The notes under the pieces: model-generated
What the model saw: only the letters and a program-made list of their open reading frames with translations
Database searches by the model: none
What the model was told of the DNA's origin: nothing
In this document: one piece after another, positions 23,101-30,735 of the stretch
How the letters are laid out: each line of letters starts with the position of its first letter
Position numbering within the stretch: position 1 is the stretch's first letter
Program-made: the position numbers and the translations under genes
Assembly: GCA_020002185.1 (NCBI GenBank)
Contig: CM034531.1
Location: 88,810,288-88,874,287, forward strand
Length of the DNA stretch: 64,000 nt
Origin: Paraescarpia echinospica
Lineage: Eukaryota; Annelida; Polychaeta; Sabellida; Siboglinidae
Reading direction: 5' to 3'

Positions 23101-26100
23101 TCAATCTGACAATCCCAACTGCCAGTGGCACCACCTGGAGGGAGATACGCACCAAGTTTGTCACAGTCGACAATCGCTGCTCCCTGCCCTTGGAGTCGGC
23201 GGCAGACAGAAGACTTTCCGCTCCCTATGCCGCCTGTGAAGCCAATGATGTAGGGCACCGCAGGCAACCGTGGGTTGGGCTTCAACAACAAACAATTGCT
23301 GCAAAACTATAATCATTCTAATGGGACAAAATCTGACAGATCTTTCATAAGATATTGCATGTTATATGATTACAATATAAACTACATTTATTCTAAAGTC
23401 ATGACTGCTCTAGTGTGTTTTAATACACTAATATATTAATTTGAAAAAAACAATCGTTATTAAGATTTATATTCTATGTGTGTTAATTGCCACTATTTTT
23501 ATACAGACAAATCTTACTACAATTTTACCAATCTTCATTTTCAAAATCTAATTATTAAGTAAACAAACAGAACTGTAAAGTCCATAATATGCCAACCTTT
23601 GGTTGCCGGAGAAGTGACCCCAATAGTCTTTTCCGCAATGATGATGAGCTGATCTTCACTTCTTCATTAGGAGAATGACAACAGTCCTCCACCAAGTCGA
23701 TAGTTACGACATCAAGACTACTTAAATCCTTCAAAATACATCATGACTTGGATCCATGACAGGTTCTATGAAACGAAATGTTAATAACACAATAGTGTAC
23801 TTTATAACGATCAAAGTGCACTACATTACAATCAGTAGTACTACAATTGAACCTTCCGTTATGGTCACCTTGGTAATACAGCCACCTTGTAAATAAGGTC
23901 ACACCCGGACAGTCCTAAATTGTGTCCATATACAGTAAAAAATAGGAAATTAGTCCCACTAATACGGTCACGTTGCTAATCGGGTCACTTTTGCCCCGAG
24001 GGTGGCCTTAATAGTGAGGTGCCACTGTACATTTGACTGCATTGTTTACTACAACAAACAGTGTAGCAGGGTTGTAACTAATAATACAGCCTAACAACAC
24101 CCTCGTGATACGATACATAACACTAAAAGGGTGCTGGTTGTTATAGCTACTTTCAAAAATAGATTCTATGGTCGTTAGCACCCTCACGGCTTGTACTATC
24201 CCAACGATCTTGGTATCATTTGAAAGGATGCAATTTTTTTTATTCTAGCGTTATCAAGATTTCCCGGTAACTGTTCGGAGAACACTTATGAACGGACCTA
24301 CAATCGTGCTGTTTTCGGTATTCTGTATGGTTCCGAATGATGTTGGCAGTGGGTACTCAGTACATTAATTTTCTGATTGCAGCACTGTTTTCCTTATTTG
24401 TATAGGTTCAGACATGCACACTTCACCATTTCTTGATTTCATGTTATAAGCTCCACTTATTTTTAAACCACATTGAAACTTATGTGCATTGATCATAGCG
24501 AAAACGGTATATCTCTATGTCAGCATGACGCCACAATAAGGTACGCCAACCAGAGGGTCAAAATTTGTTGCATTGGTTGGTTGATATACATGATTGTGAC
24601 ATCACGCCTACTTCGAGTACGTCAGTTTAGCGGCCTTTAAAAATGGGTGGAGCTTATCCCATGAAATTTGCTAATAAACAGTATTCCTTTGGGTAAATTT
24701 ATATTTCAAGTGGTGGGGTCGACATGATAAGTGCTGAAAGTGCAAACATTGTCTGGGAAATGACCTGTCATACTAGCATCAAAGTGGAATATTGTGGTGC
24801 ACGATAGGTAGTTTCAACTTTTCCCCTGATCATAATAATACTAAAGTAACTTCTTTTGTGCCTAAATCCTCAGAAACCAAGCTAAGAGGCGCATCAATAC
24901 AAAAGGGTTAGTCAATATCAGAATCAATACGCCATATTAAAGTAGTCAACAGATGGATCGATATACCAAGGAGCTAAGATGGACACGTAAGGTTATAAAG
25001 TTGTTTTTAAATGACAGCAAAATTGCATAATATTTTCAACTGATCTAATACTAAGAGGGAGGGAGCATATTCCAAAGAGTTGGTGCAGCAACAGAAAATG
25101 CCCTAGTTCCAATATTAGCATTGATTCTAGGAACAAAAAGTAAAAAATAGATAGAGAAATTAATTCTGGCATAAGTGATGCGGAACAACAATGAATCATT
25201 ATTACATTAATAGTTAACACTGTAATTGATTACAATCATCATTACAGTATGTCACAACCAATAGTGTAATATATTACACCCAGCTGAGGCATTCGCTGTA
25301 CTCAACTCTTTCATTCCTCTTGATGTTCACGAGCTGACCACCTCGTGCTGTCTCCTCACTGACCACCAGACACTGTAGTCCAGCATCCACTAGAGTTGGG
25401 CCGTATGGGTCAGTGATGGCCATCACCTTGTACTGTAGGCTGGGCTTGACATCCATCAGGAAGCCCAGGACATCCGTGATCCGTGCATCTGTTGGCCGGA
25501 TCAGTTCACACAGCACTTTGTCTGTGGACACATGACAACAATTTGTGTAGCAGTGCCAGGGGTAATTTACATTGTCAATTGTCATTGTCAGTAATTGCAA
25601 TTAGTCATACAATAATTGTAATATATATGTTCAGTGATGTAATCTTGATCACAATAACCTGTCCAACTATCAATGCATATAAATATGCTTTCTACCCTAG
25701 AGCAGTATCCATATGGAACCGACTACCACCATCTGCTGTTCTACATATCACACCATCATTGCCAGCCTTCCTGTGTGTCGCCATGCCAGCCATCAGGGAA
25801 ATGCAACCCTTGCATATTGTCCACATCCTGTAAAGCTATAAAGTTATGCACATAGTGCACCACTTGTTTTTATACTGTATATCTGCGCGTTTGTTTGTTT
25901 TTCATTGTTTTTCTTTCTTTACTTTGAACATCTGTCTACATGATTTTCCCCCCTTTTGTTCGATTGCCCTGACATTACGCACCACACAAATCCTAGTTTA
26001 GCTGTGAACAGCTGTAAAGGGATTACTATATCAAGCATCAAGTGTTGTGTGTGTGGGGGACTGTGTGCGCACCTGGCTACTATAACAAGTTATATACTAA

Positions 26101-26879
26101 TTAAGATTGGTACTCTTTCAGTAACTTGCTGTGGCAAATGTCTAGTAACAAATATGATACATGTATCAATCATGCCAACTGTCACTTAAACAACATTCAC
26201 AACATGACTCTACAATAAACAACATAACTAATAAGTAACATGACTCACTTGTGTTCATGCATGTGTCAGTCACACCGACTGTGACTGATCTGTTTGCGCG
26301 CAGACACGCCTCTGTCAGCAGTATCTTGTGACCAATGTGAAGATTGTCAAAGGTGCCTCCTACGGCAACGTTGTCATATGTTGTCACAAGGCCTGAATCG
26401 CATGTTGTCATACTGTCACCAGGGTTGTTCAACTGTTCAGGGTGAGCAGTCACCATGGCAACAGTCTCCATGGCAACATTCTCTCTAGTTGGAAAGTTCT
26501 TGGTAATATAATGGAGCAGAGCCCCTCGCCTGTCCTGGGCTGTCTCGTCGGTGATGACAACCTGGCAGGAGGCCTTCAGGGGATGGTGCTGCTCTGCAGC
26601 CGTCGCCGGTTCATTGATGAGATTTCCAAGGAGAAAACAAACGTCTGGCCCTGAACATATCATGCTGGCAGACACGTATGTGTTCAGTACAAACCGCTTC
26701 ACGTTCTCTGTGCATGGAATATTGCCAAGTGCCGCTTTGGACGTTGAGAGTAGATCAGGAACGAGGTGAATGTATAAAGTCTCGTCGACAAGTTGGAATG
26801 CTCCGGACAGCAAGGCAGGAATGTTTAAGGTTAACTTGTGGATAGGCTTAGTAAGTACCAACAGGCCAGTACGAAACAT
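17101..26879 (-). CDS. COASY: Coenzyme A synthase (PPAT-DPCK bifunctional enzyme), nine coding exons
   Basis: Exons in transcript order: 26879-26249, 25521-25307, 23728-23597, 23279-23153, 22692-22565, 22214-22130, 21849-21752, 18520-18374, 17163-17101. They join in frame to about 541 residues and a TAG stop, close to the roughly 560 of vertebrate COASY. The PPAT half has the nucleotidyltransferase motif [11 protein letters not shown] (about residues 170-180) and adenylates 4'-phosphopantetheine. The DPCK half has the P-loop [11 protein letters not shown] and phosphorylates dephospho-CoA. Together they make the last two steps of CoA synthesis; animal COASY is reported at mitochondria and in cytosol. 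The link region VSEETARGG, the DPCK blocks [17 protein letters not shown] and the tail [13 protein letters not shown] are all recognisable. The start ATG follows an acceptor by one base, so an upstream non-coding exon is likely. The exon 2 donor (GTTGAG) is weak and the least certain junction. Confidence 0.92.
17475..18391. repeat. 28-bp minisatellite containing COASY exon 8 end and its 5' splice site
   Basis: About 27 clear copies (17640-18391) and degenerate ones to 17475. On the minus strand a typical unit reads GAGGTCACACAGAAACAG followed by GTCAGGTCAT. The first 18 bases are the last six codons of COASY exon 8 (EVTQKQ, 18391-18374), and the rest begins the intron with donor CAG|GTCAGG. 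The array thus starts inside the exon and repeats the authentic exon-intron junction through the intron. EVTQKQ is conserved in animal COASY, so the exon is ancestral and the array derived. Confidence 0.93.
18374..18520 (-). CDS. COASY: COASY exon 8 (49 codons)
   Basis: Acceptor CTGCTGTTTCAG; donor ACAG|GTCAGG. It encodes [20 protein letters not shown] and the TLW-EVTQKQ segment of DPCK, including the MER-LSEE-A-RRI block characteristic of the kinase lid. Its last 18 bases are also the first unit of the adjoining minisatellite. Retention of the intron would add VRS and stop. Confidence 0.9.
18521..18811 (-). other. COASY intron 7, unique 3' part
   Basis: About 290 bp of non-repetitive intron between the 34-bp array and the exon 8 acceptor. 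Nothing else is seen. Confidence 0.5.
18812..21535. repeat. 34-bp minisatellite, 68-bp dimers, COASY intron 7
   Basis: About 80 copies of a 34-bp A/C-rich unit (AATGACACAACAGACAGTA plus CAAGTTACAACAACA or TAACTTACAACAACA). The two forms often alternate, giving 68-bp dimers, and blocks of several hundred bases recur (for example near 20290-20700 and 20600-21050). I found no copied splice junction in the unit. Confidence 0.93.
21752..21849 (-). CDS. COASY: COASY exon 7 (33 codons)
   Basis: Acceptor GTTTGAAG, weak in pyrimidines; donor GAG|GTACCT. It encodes [20 protein letters not shown] and [12 protein letters not shown], the DPCK core strand and the ExxLLxEAGW motif that contacts the acceptor CoA substrate in this family. 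Confidence 0.88.
21836..22005. repeat. Short array repeating the COASY exon 7 acceptor junction
   Basis: Four degenerate copies of a roughly 45-bp unit start inside exon 7. The real junction on the + strand is TACCACATCCTTTCCTTCAA; the fourth copy near 21957 reads TACCACATCCTTGCTTTCAA followed by the same ACACAGATCAC. So exon bases, acceptor and intron flank are copied together. Confidence 0.8.
22130..22214 (-). CDS. COASY: COASY exon 6 (28 codons plus 1 base)
   Basis: Acceptor TTTTCTTTCAG; donor CAAG|GTAAGA. It encodes [20 protein letters not shown] and EVDAFAKQ, matching the LN-I-WP-I segment of DPCK. Confidence 0.88.
22425..22575. repeat. Short array repeating the COASY exon 5 donor junction
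   Basis: On the minus strand the true junction GGTCTTCACTGATAAG|GTAT (GT at 22564-22563) is followed by GGTCTTGACATATAAG|GTAT (22531), a decayed copy (near 22470) and GGTTTTCTCAGCTAAG|GTAT (22433). Three of four copies keep the AAG|GTATTA donor. The unit includes exon codons, so this is another junction-derived repeat at an early or decayed stage. Confidence 0.8.
22565..22692 (-). CDS. COASY: COASY exon 5 (43 codons)
   Basis: Acceptor ATGTTTCAG; donor AAG|GTATTA. It encodes [20 protein letters not shown], then [19 protein letters not shown] of DPCK. This follows the exon 4 end LG to restore the conserved LGHxAY motif, which fixes the exon 4 donor. Confidence 0.9.
23153..23279 (-). CDS. COASY: COASY exon 4, DPCK P-loop exon (42 codons plus 1 base)
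   Basis: Acceptor TTGTTGAAG; donor CTTG|GTGCGT. It encodes [20 protein letters not shown] and [20 protein letters not shown]. The Walker A loop GxxGxGKSS binds ATP. Reading through the donor gives AYLPPGG, which looks superficially coding but loses the family match. Confidence 0.9.
23597..23728 (-). CDS. COASY: COASY exon 3, inter-domain linker (44 codons)
   Basis: Acceptor GTATTTTGAAG is weak; donor AAAG|GTTGGC. It encodes [20 protein letters not shown] and [20 protein letters not shown]. The SSSxLRxRLLGxLL motif is the conserved linker between PPAT and DPCK of animal COASY. Confidence 0.85.
23729..25306 (-). other. COASY intron 2
   Basis: About 1.6 kb intron. It contains a small pogo-like MITE (listed) and otherwise no gene or array that I can support. 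Confidence 0.6.
23844..24027. mobile_element. pogo/Tigger-like MITE
   Basis: A 184-bp element bounded by TA on both sides (23842-23843 and 24028-24029). Its ends are imperfect inverted repeats: left CAATTGAACCTTCCGTTATG, right (reversed) CAGTGGCACCTCACTATTAA. CAGTGG-ACCTC ends with TA duplication are typical of pogo-superfamily elements. It has no coding capacity. Confidence 0.6.
25307..25521 (-). CDS. COASY: COASY exon 2 (72 codons)
   Basis: Acceptor TGTGTCCACAG. It encodes [20 protein letters not shown], then [23 protein letters not shown] and [15 protein letters not shown], the end of the PPAT domain. VSEET is the hallmark of this nucleotidyltransferase branch. The donor is placed at AGA|GTTGAG because NER then joins DLSSLDVV as in other animals. 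An alternative donor TGG|GTGTAA near 25274 would add 11 residues. Confidence 0.85.
25655..25860 (+). mobile_element. LINE 3'-end relic in COASY intron 1
   Basis: A + strand frame reads [20 protein letters not shown] followed by SLPAFL. The Y-FPR-IxxWNxLPP pattern is the extreme C-terminus of many non-LTR reverse transcriptase ORFs. The upstream ORF is absent, so this is a 5'-truncated copy, antisense to COASY. Confidence 0.6.
26249..26879 (-). CDS. COASY: COASY exon 1, start codon and PPAT core (210 codons plus 1 base)
   Basis: TTTTCTTGCAG|G precedes ATG at 26879-26877, so translation starts one base into a spliced exon. The frame opens [20 protein letters not shown] and reaches the catalytic [12 protein letters not shown] and [18 protein letters not shown]. 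The HxGH motif binds ATP phosphates in this superfamily. Donor is ACAA|GTGAGT. About 160 residues before the motif form the poorly conserved N-terminal region. Confidence 0.9.
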
Positions 26880-26880
26880 C

Positions 26881-28062
26881 CTGCAAGAAAACAAATAATT
26901 GAGCAAAATTCATCTGTCCATGGGCCACAGTCAAATCCTGCCTCACCATCATCACAGTCACTTTACACTAATAGTAATATGAAATTTGTGGGCCGAATTC
27001 ACTATGGGCCGAAATCACCAGTACCTACGCCTAAGGCAATGTCAATGACAATGGCCAAAGTCTAAAGTCAGTAAAGTCTAACGACAGTCACAAAGTCAAG
27101 ACAAAGATGGTCAAAATCTTAAGAACAAAACAACTTTTACTGCTACTGGTACTGCTATTTAAATGAATACACCCGTATGAGTTAGTTTGTTACTCATGTG
27201 GGTTATGACAGTTATGATGTAGGCCTTATGACATTAAATTACATATGATTAAAACACTACGAAGACATTATGAAACGGTTGGGCGATAATATGTGGAACC
27301 AAGATTTGACACGCCCCTTTTGAATGTCACTACATACGTTTAGAAAATCGCCACAAAATATTTAATTTACAATAAATGACTCAATGATACAACGTAACAA
27401 CTATACTGATATGTGCGTACGTGCACTGTGAATTGCATGCGTTTGCCGACCTATCATCCCCTGATTTGGCCATCGCCGTGACCGGAAGGAAGGACGCACA
27501 GACAGACGTCTCAGTTGACATGGCGGTAAAGAAACGATTGGTTTCGTTGCAGCTTGCCTAATGTTTACCCCGTGTAGTTAGCAAACCGTTGCACAGTTAA
27601 AATCATAAGCTGACGCGCTCATAAACTGCAAGATGGTATTGTTACAGTTTCAAGAGCAGGTGGGTATTTTGCAGAACTGTTGATGAGTCGTGGTTTGCCA
27701 GTGTGCTGGAATAGTGAACTTGTCTTGAGAGAATATGAATACTACACTACAGAATAGCATCATAACTGTTGTAACGTGACGATGTCGCTGACACAGTGAC
27801 ACTGACAGGTGTCGTGTTTTACAAATGTACAGCTTCGGCAAAATAAATATGTATTTTGACAGTGGTAAAGATGGGATGACTAATCCATGAGTGACACACT
27901 GTCACATGGCGAAGGTTGGATGATATACAATTATAAATATAATTATAGTGAGTAATGATAATCATGCCGCCACACTGCTCACAGGCACAGTGCACTGTCG
28001 AATAGCTCATTACAATCTCACCGCTAGATATGCTAAGCAATGATTATGAGATGCGAGAGTGC
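26881..28062. other. 5' flank of COASY
   Basis: No protein-coding gene is secure. It should include the COASY non-coding first exon. A candidate + strand initiating exon reads ATG-V-L-L-Q-F-Q-E-Q at 27633-27659, followed by a strong donor CAG|GTGGGT; I cannot connect it to a downstream gene. Confidence 0.4.
27430..27660 (-). promoter_or_regulatory. Putative COASY (possibly bidirectional) promoter
   Basis: This CpG-richer patch has ACCGGAAGGA (ETS/GABP-like) near 27480 and ACATGGCGG (YY1-like) near 27517. Both are usual in housekeeping metazoan promoters. The position, about 600 bp upstream of the COASY start exon, fits. A divergent transcript is possible given the + strand ATG exon at 27633. 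Prediction from motifs only. Confidence 0.35.
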
Positions 28063-28285
28063 ATTTGTACGAGTGTTACTGAACATTCTTCAGGATAGTT
28101 CGTTTTCAAATTAGAAACTTTCATTTTTCATATCCAAGAATCATGTTAAATTACCTGGTAGAGGCTTTCGTTGACGTGTCACGCCGACTTCATCAGTACC
28201 TATGACGCTGAATGACGTCATCGTCATCGTGAGGCAGTTCGTAATTGCCCTCGTCTCTGTTGGTGGGTGTTTTGGTTTTTCTGAT

Positions 28286-29070
28286 TCAGATGGCTTCTTT
28301 GATATGCCGAATTCTTCTGTTGGTTTCTTTGTCTACAATTTTCACTCCCTCCCAGTCTATGATATGGTTTTCAGTTGTCGTATGGTCTGTAAGGGCGGAT
28401 TTATTGATGGTAGACATCAATCTTTTTTTCCCGCTCCTTGTGTATTTCTCATTTTTCGTGTTGTCTACGTCCTTTCTGTGTTCCTCCAGTCTTGTTTTGA
28501 GTAGTCTTCCTGTCTCCCCAATGTATTCCCCACCACAATTCTTGCACGGTATTTGGTACACCAGTTCGCCCTGTTCTTCTAGTTGTACTTTGTCCTTGGG
28601 ATGTACCAACAGGTGCCTGAGGGTGGTGTGGGGACGCATGGCCGTTGCTACTCCATACTTTTTCAGTACTCGATGTACTCTCTCTGAGACCCCCTCTATG
28701 TATGGAATGACTACTTGGCTCCGATAGTTTTTGTCCTTAATCTTTTTGTTGGTCTTTTTCCTCTTACTGCTATCTGTCACCTTTTTCAAGGCCCACGACG
28801 GATAGCCACATACCCTTAGAGCTCCTCTCAGGTGTTCCATCTCTTCTTTCTTGTCTCCCTCCTCCGAAGTTATTGTCTCACACCTGTTCATAAGGGTTCT
28901 GACAACTCCCAACTTCTGATGTTTGGGATGGTGGGATGCAAAATTAAGGTATTGGTCAGTGTGCGTCTTCTTCCTGTACACTGTGGACTTCACACTGCCA
29001 TCTTCCTTTCTGGTGAACTTTGCATCCAAGAAGGGCATGCTGTTGTTCTCTTCGTCTTCCCGCGTGAAAT
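28286..29070 (-). pseudogene. Penelope-like RT C-terminus plus GIY-YIG endonuclease, minus copy
   Basis: The minus frame from about 29070 to 28286 reads FTREDEENNSMPFLDAKFTR, then VYRKKTHTDQYLNFASHHP, the end of a Penelope-like reverse transcriptase. It continues to the GIY-YIG endonuclease: LVYQIPCKNCGGEYIGETGR and LLKTRLEEH. These cut target DNA in the family. The catalytic RT palm (YADD-type box) is missing, so this copy is 5'-truncated and inactive. Residues N-terminal to about CKIHF in the open frame are antisense of the other copy. Confidence 0.8.
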
Positions 29071-29599
29071 GAATTTTGCATCCCACCACCCCAAACATCA
29101 GAAGTTGGGAGTTGTCAGAACCCTTATGAACAGGTGTGAGACAATAACTTCGGAGGAGGGGGACAAGAAAGAAGAGATGGAACACCTGAGAGGAGCTCTA
29201 AGGGTATGTGGCTATCCGTCGTGGGCCTTGAAAAAGGTGACATATAGCAGTAAGAGGAAAAAGACCAACAAAAAGACTAAGGACAAAAACTATCGGAGCC
29301 AAGTAGTCATTCCATACATAGAGGGGGTCTCAGAGAGAGTACATCGAGTACTGAAAAAGTATGGAGTAGCAACGGCCATGCGTCCCCACACCACCCTCAG
29401 GCACCTGTTGGTACATCCCAAGGACAAAGTACAACTAGAAGAACAGGGCGAACTGGTGTACCAAATACCGTGCAAGAATTGTGGTGGGGAATACATTGGG
29501 GAGACAGGAAGACTACTCAAAACAAGACTGGAGGAACACAGAAAGGACGTAGACAACACGAAAAATGAGAAATACACAAGGAGCGAGAAAAAAGATTGA
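29071..29599 (+). pseudogene. Penelope-like GIY-YIG endonuclease fragment, plus copy
   Basis: It begins at NFASHHPKHQ, contains the same YQIPCKNCGGEYIGETGR block (29451-29520) and stops early after EKYTRSEKKD. Compared with the minus copy it has a base loss in the A run near 29587 and lacks about 170 bp after 29640, so it is a deleted derivative. Confidence 0.78.
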
Positions 29600-29923
29600 T
29601 GTCTACCATCAATAAATCCGCCCTTACAGACCATACGACAACGTCATAGGTACTGATGAAGTCGGCGTGACACGTCAACGAAAGCCTCTACCAGGTAATT
29701 TAACATGATTCTTGGATATGAAAAATGAAAGTTTCTAATTTGTACGAGTGATTGCTGGGTGAAGGTCACTTAGTCATAGAACAGTACCTGTTATTCATTG
29801 GCTAATAAGTTATAACCGCGGCCACAGTCGATGTCACTGGAAGTCAAAACATTGTGTTTTCATCATTGATTGTTATAATTTCCTCACTAAGACCAACTGA
29901 GTTAAGCCCTGGGCCGTTTTGTT

Positions 29924-30280
29924 ATGGCTTCAAGAAGTGTCAAAATGGGTACTGTACAGTCCATGTTGGCTTCAAAAAATCTTGAAAAGTCATTTTCAGA
30001 CCTATATGTAAGATGCGACAGCCGACCTAAATATAGCCCAGCCGCTACGGCCTTATCAGCAGTACTAGTGCTGGAGGCCATCACGCCGGCGTTGTTCAGT
30101 GGCAATGCCATTGCGCGTTTATTTTTGGAGTTCCCGGAAAACCCCTTATTAAATGACGTAGATGATATTCTCCCCTGGAGCCTCAAATTCGAATTTGTTT
30201 TGTGCGATTTCTACAAGTTTAAATATTATTCTTCCGAAATTTATGCCCGTCTAAAGTCGCAACATTTCTACCGAAGATGA
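29924..30280 (+). CDS. Unrecognised 118-residue ORF, weak histone-fold resemblance
   Basis: The frame opens MASRSVKMGTVQ and ends YARLKSQHFYRR. The central YSPAATALSAVLVLEAIT, followed by GNA and NDVDDI, loosely recalls the H2A helix (VYLAAVLEYLT, GNA, NDEEL), but the spacing differs and the flanks do not match. Codon use is unremarkable. It could be a divergent histone-fold gene, a mobile-element exon or a chance frame. No function is assigned. Confidence 0.25.
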   Translation: MASRSVKMGTVQSMLASKNLEKSFSDLYVRCDSRPKYSPAATALSAVLVLEAITPALFSGNAIARLFLEFPENPLLNDVDDILPWSLKFEFVLCDFYKFKYYSSEIYARLKSQHFYRR

Positions 30281-30404
30281 TTATCTTTTGGCTTCAAACT
30301 AATAGAAGTGTTACATTATATATTGTTCTATATATGTGCCAAATCTTGTGGTAAAAAGACAATTTTGATGGCTCAGTTTATCCACTCTGTCGTAGCTACA
30401 TCGA

Positions 30405-30450
30405 ACGGATTGGGTCACGTGACCCATTTCCCGCCATGTGATTGGCAGAG
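30405..30450 (+). promoter_or_regulatory. Promoter-like cluster: E-box palindrome, E2F and CCAAT
   Basis: GGGTCACGTGACCC at 30412-30425 is a perfect 14-bp palindrome around CACGTG. It is followed at once by TTTCCCGCC (E2F consensus) and by GATTGG, an inverted CCAAT box (NF-Y). Three spaced cell-cycle promoter motifs within 35 bp are unlikely by chance. It lies 310 bp upstream of the 30736 reading frame. Confidence 0.5.
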
Positions 30451-30735
30451 CCTGGTTTATATTTGTAAACACAATCCACTGTGCTTTGGTTGGTTTGGTG
30501 CCAAAACATATGGATTTTGTGGGTAAATGGTGTAGGCAATATTTTATACCATTCTTTAATAATAATAATAATGTTTTTATTTCAGACAAACAATTAGTAT
30601 GTCCATATATAAAAATACATGTATAAAAACAGTAATCCATATAAATAAATAATTATCTTTATTTACTTGTTTTTACTTTTTGTACAGGTCATGAAATTAT
30701 TCCATTTAATTATAATTTAATTCAGGTAAAAAACG

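Larger units (their letters stand above)
28063..29750. mobile_element. Head-to-head pair of Penelope-like element fragments with 13-bp target duplication
   Basis: ATTTGTACGAGTG occurs at 28063-28075 and 29738-29750 and brackets two inverted copies of one retroelement. The outer ends mirror each other from 28109 and 29740 inwards (TTAGAAACTTTC and its complement). Both copies encode the C-terminus of a Penelope-like polyprotein and meet 5' to 5' near 29070. Their identity is high, so the event looks recent. Head-to-head and tandem copies and target duplications of this size are common for Penelope-like elements. Confidence 0.8.

Noticed and set aside
23076..23153. Read-through of COASY exon 4 giving AYLPPGG
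   Set aside because: It departs from the DPCK pattern, which is restored by splicing to exon 5 (LGHKAY).
25274..25307. Extension of COASY exon 2 to a later donor
   Set aside because: It adds residues without family support; the earlier donor restores the conserved linker, although it is weak.
28832..29185. Two overlapping genes on opposite strands
   Set aside because: The overlap reflects inverted copies of one Penelope-like fragment.
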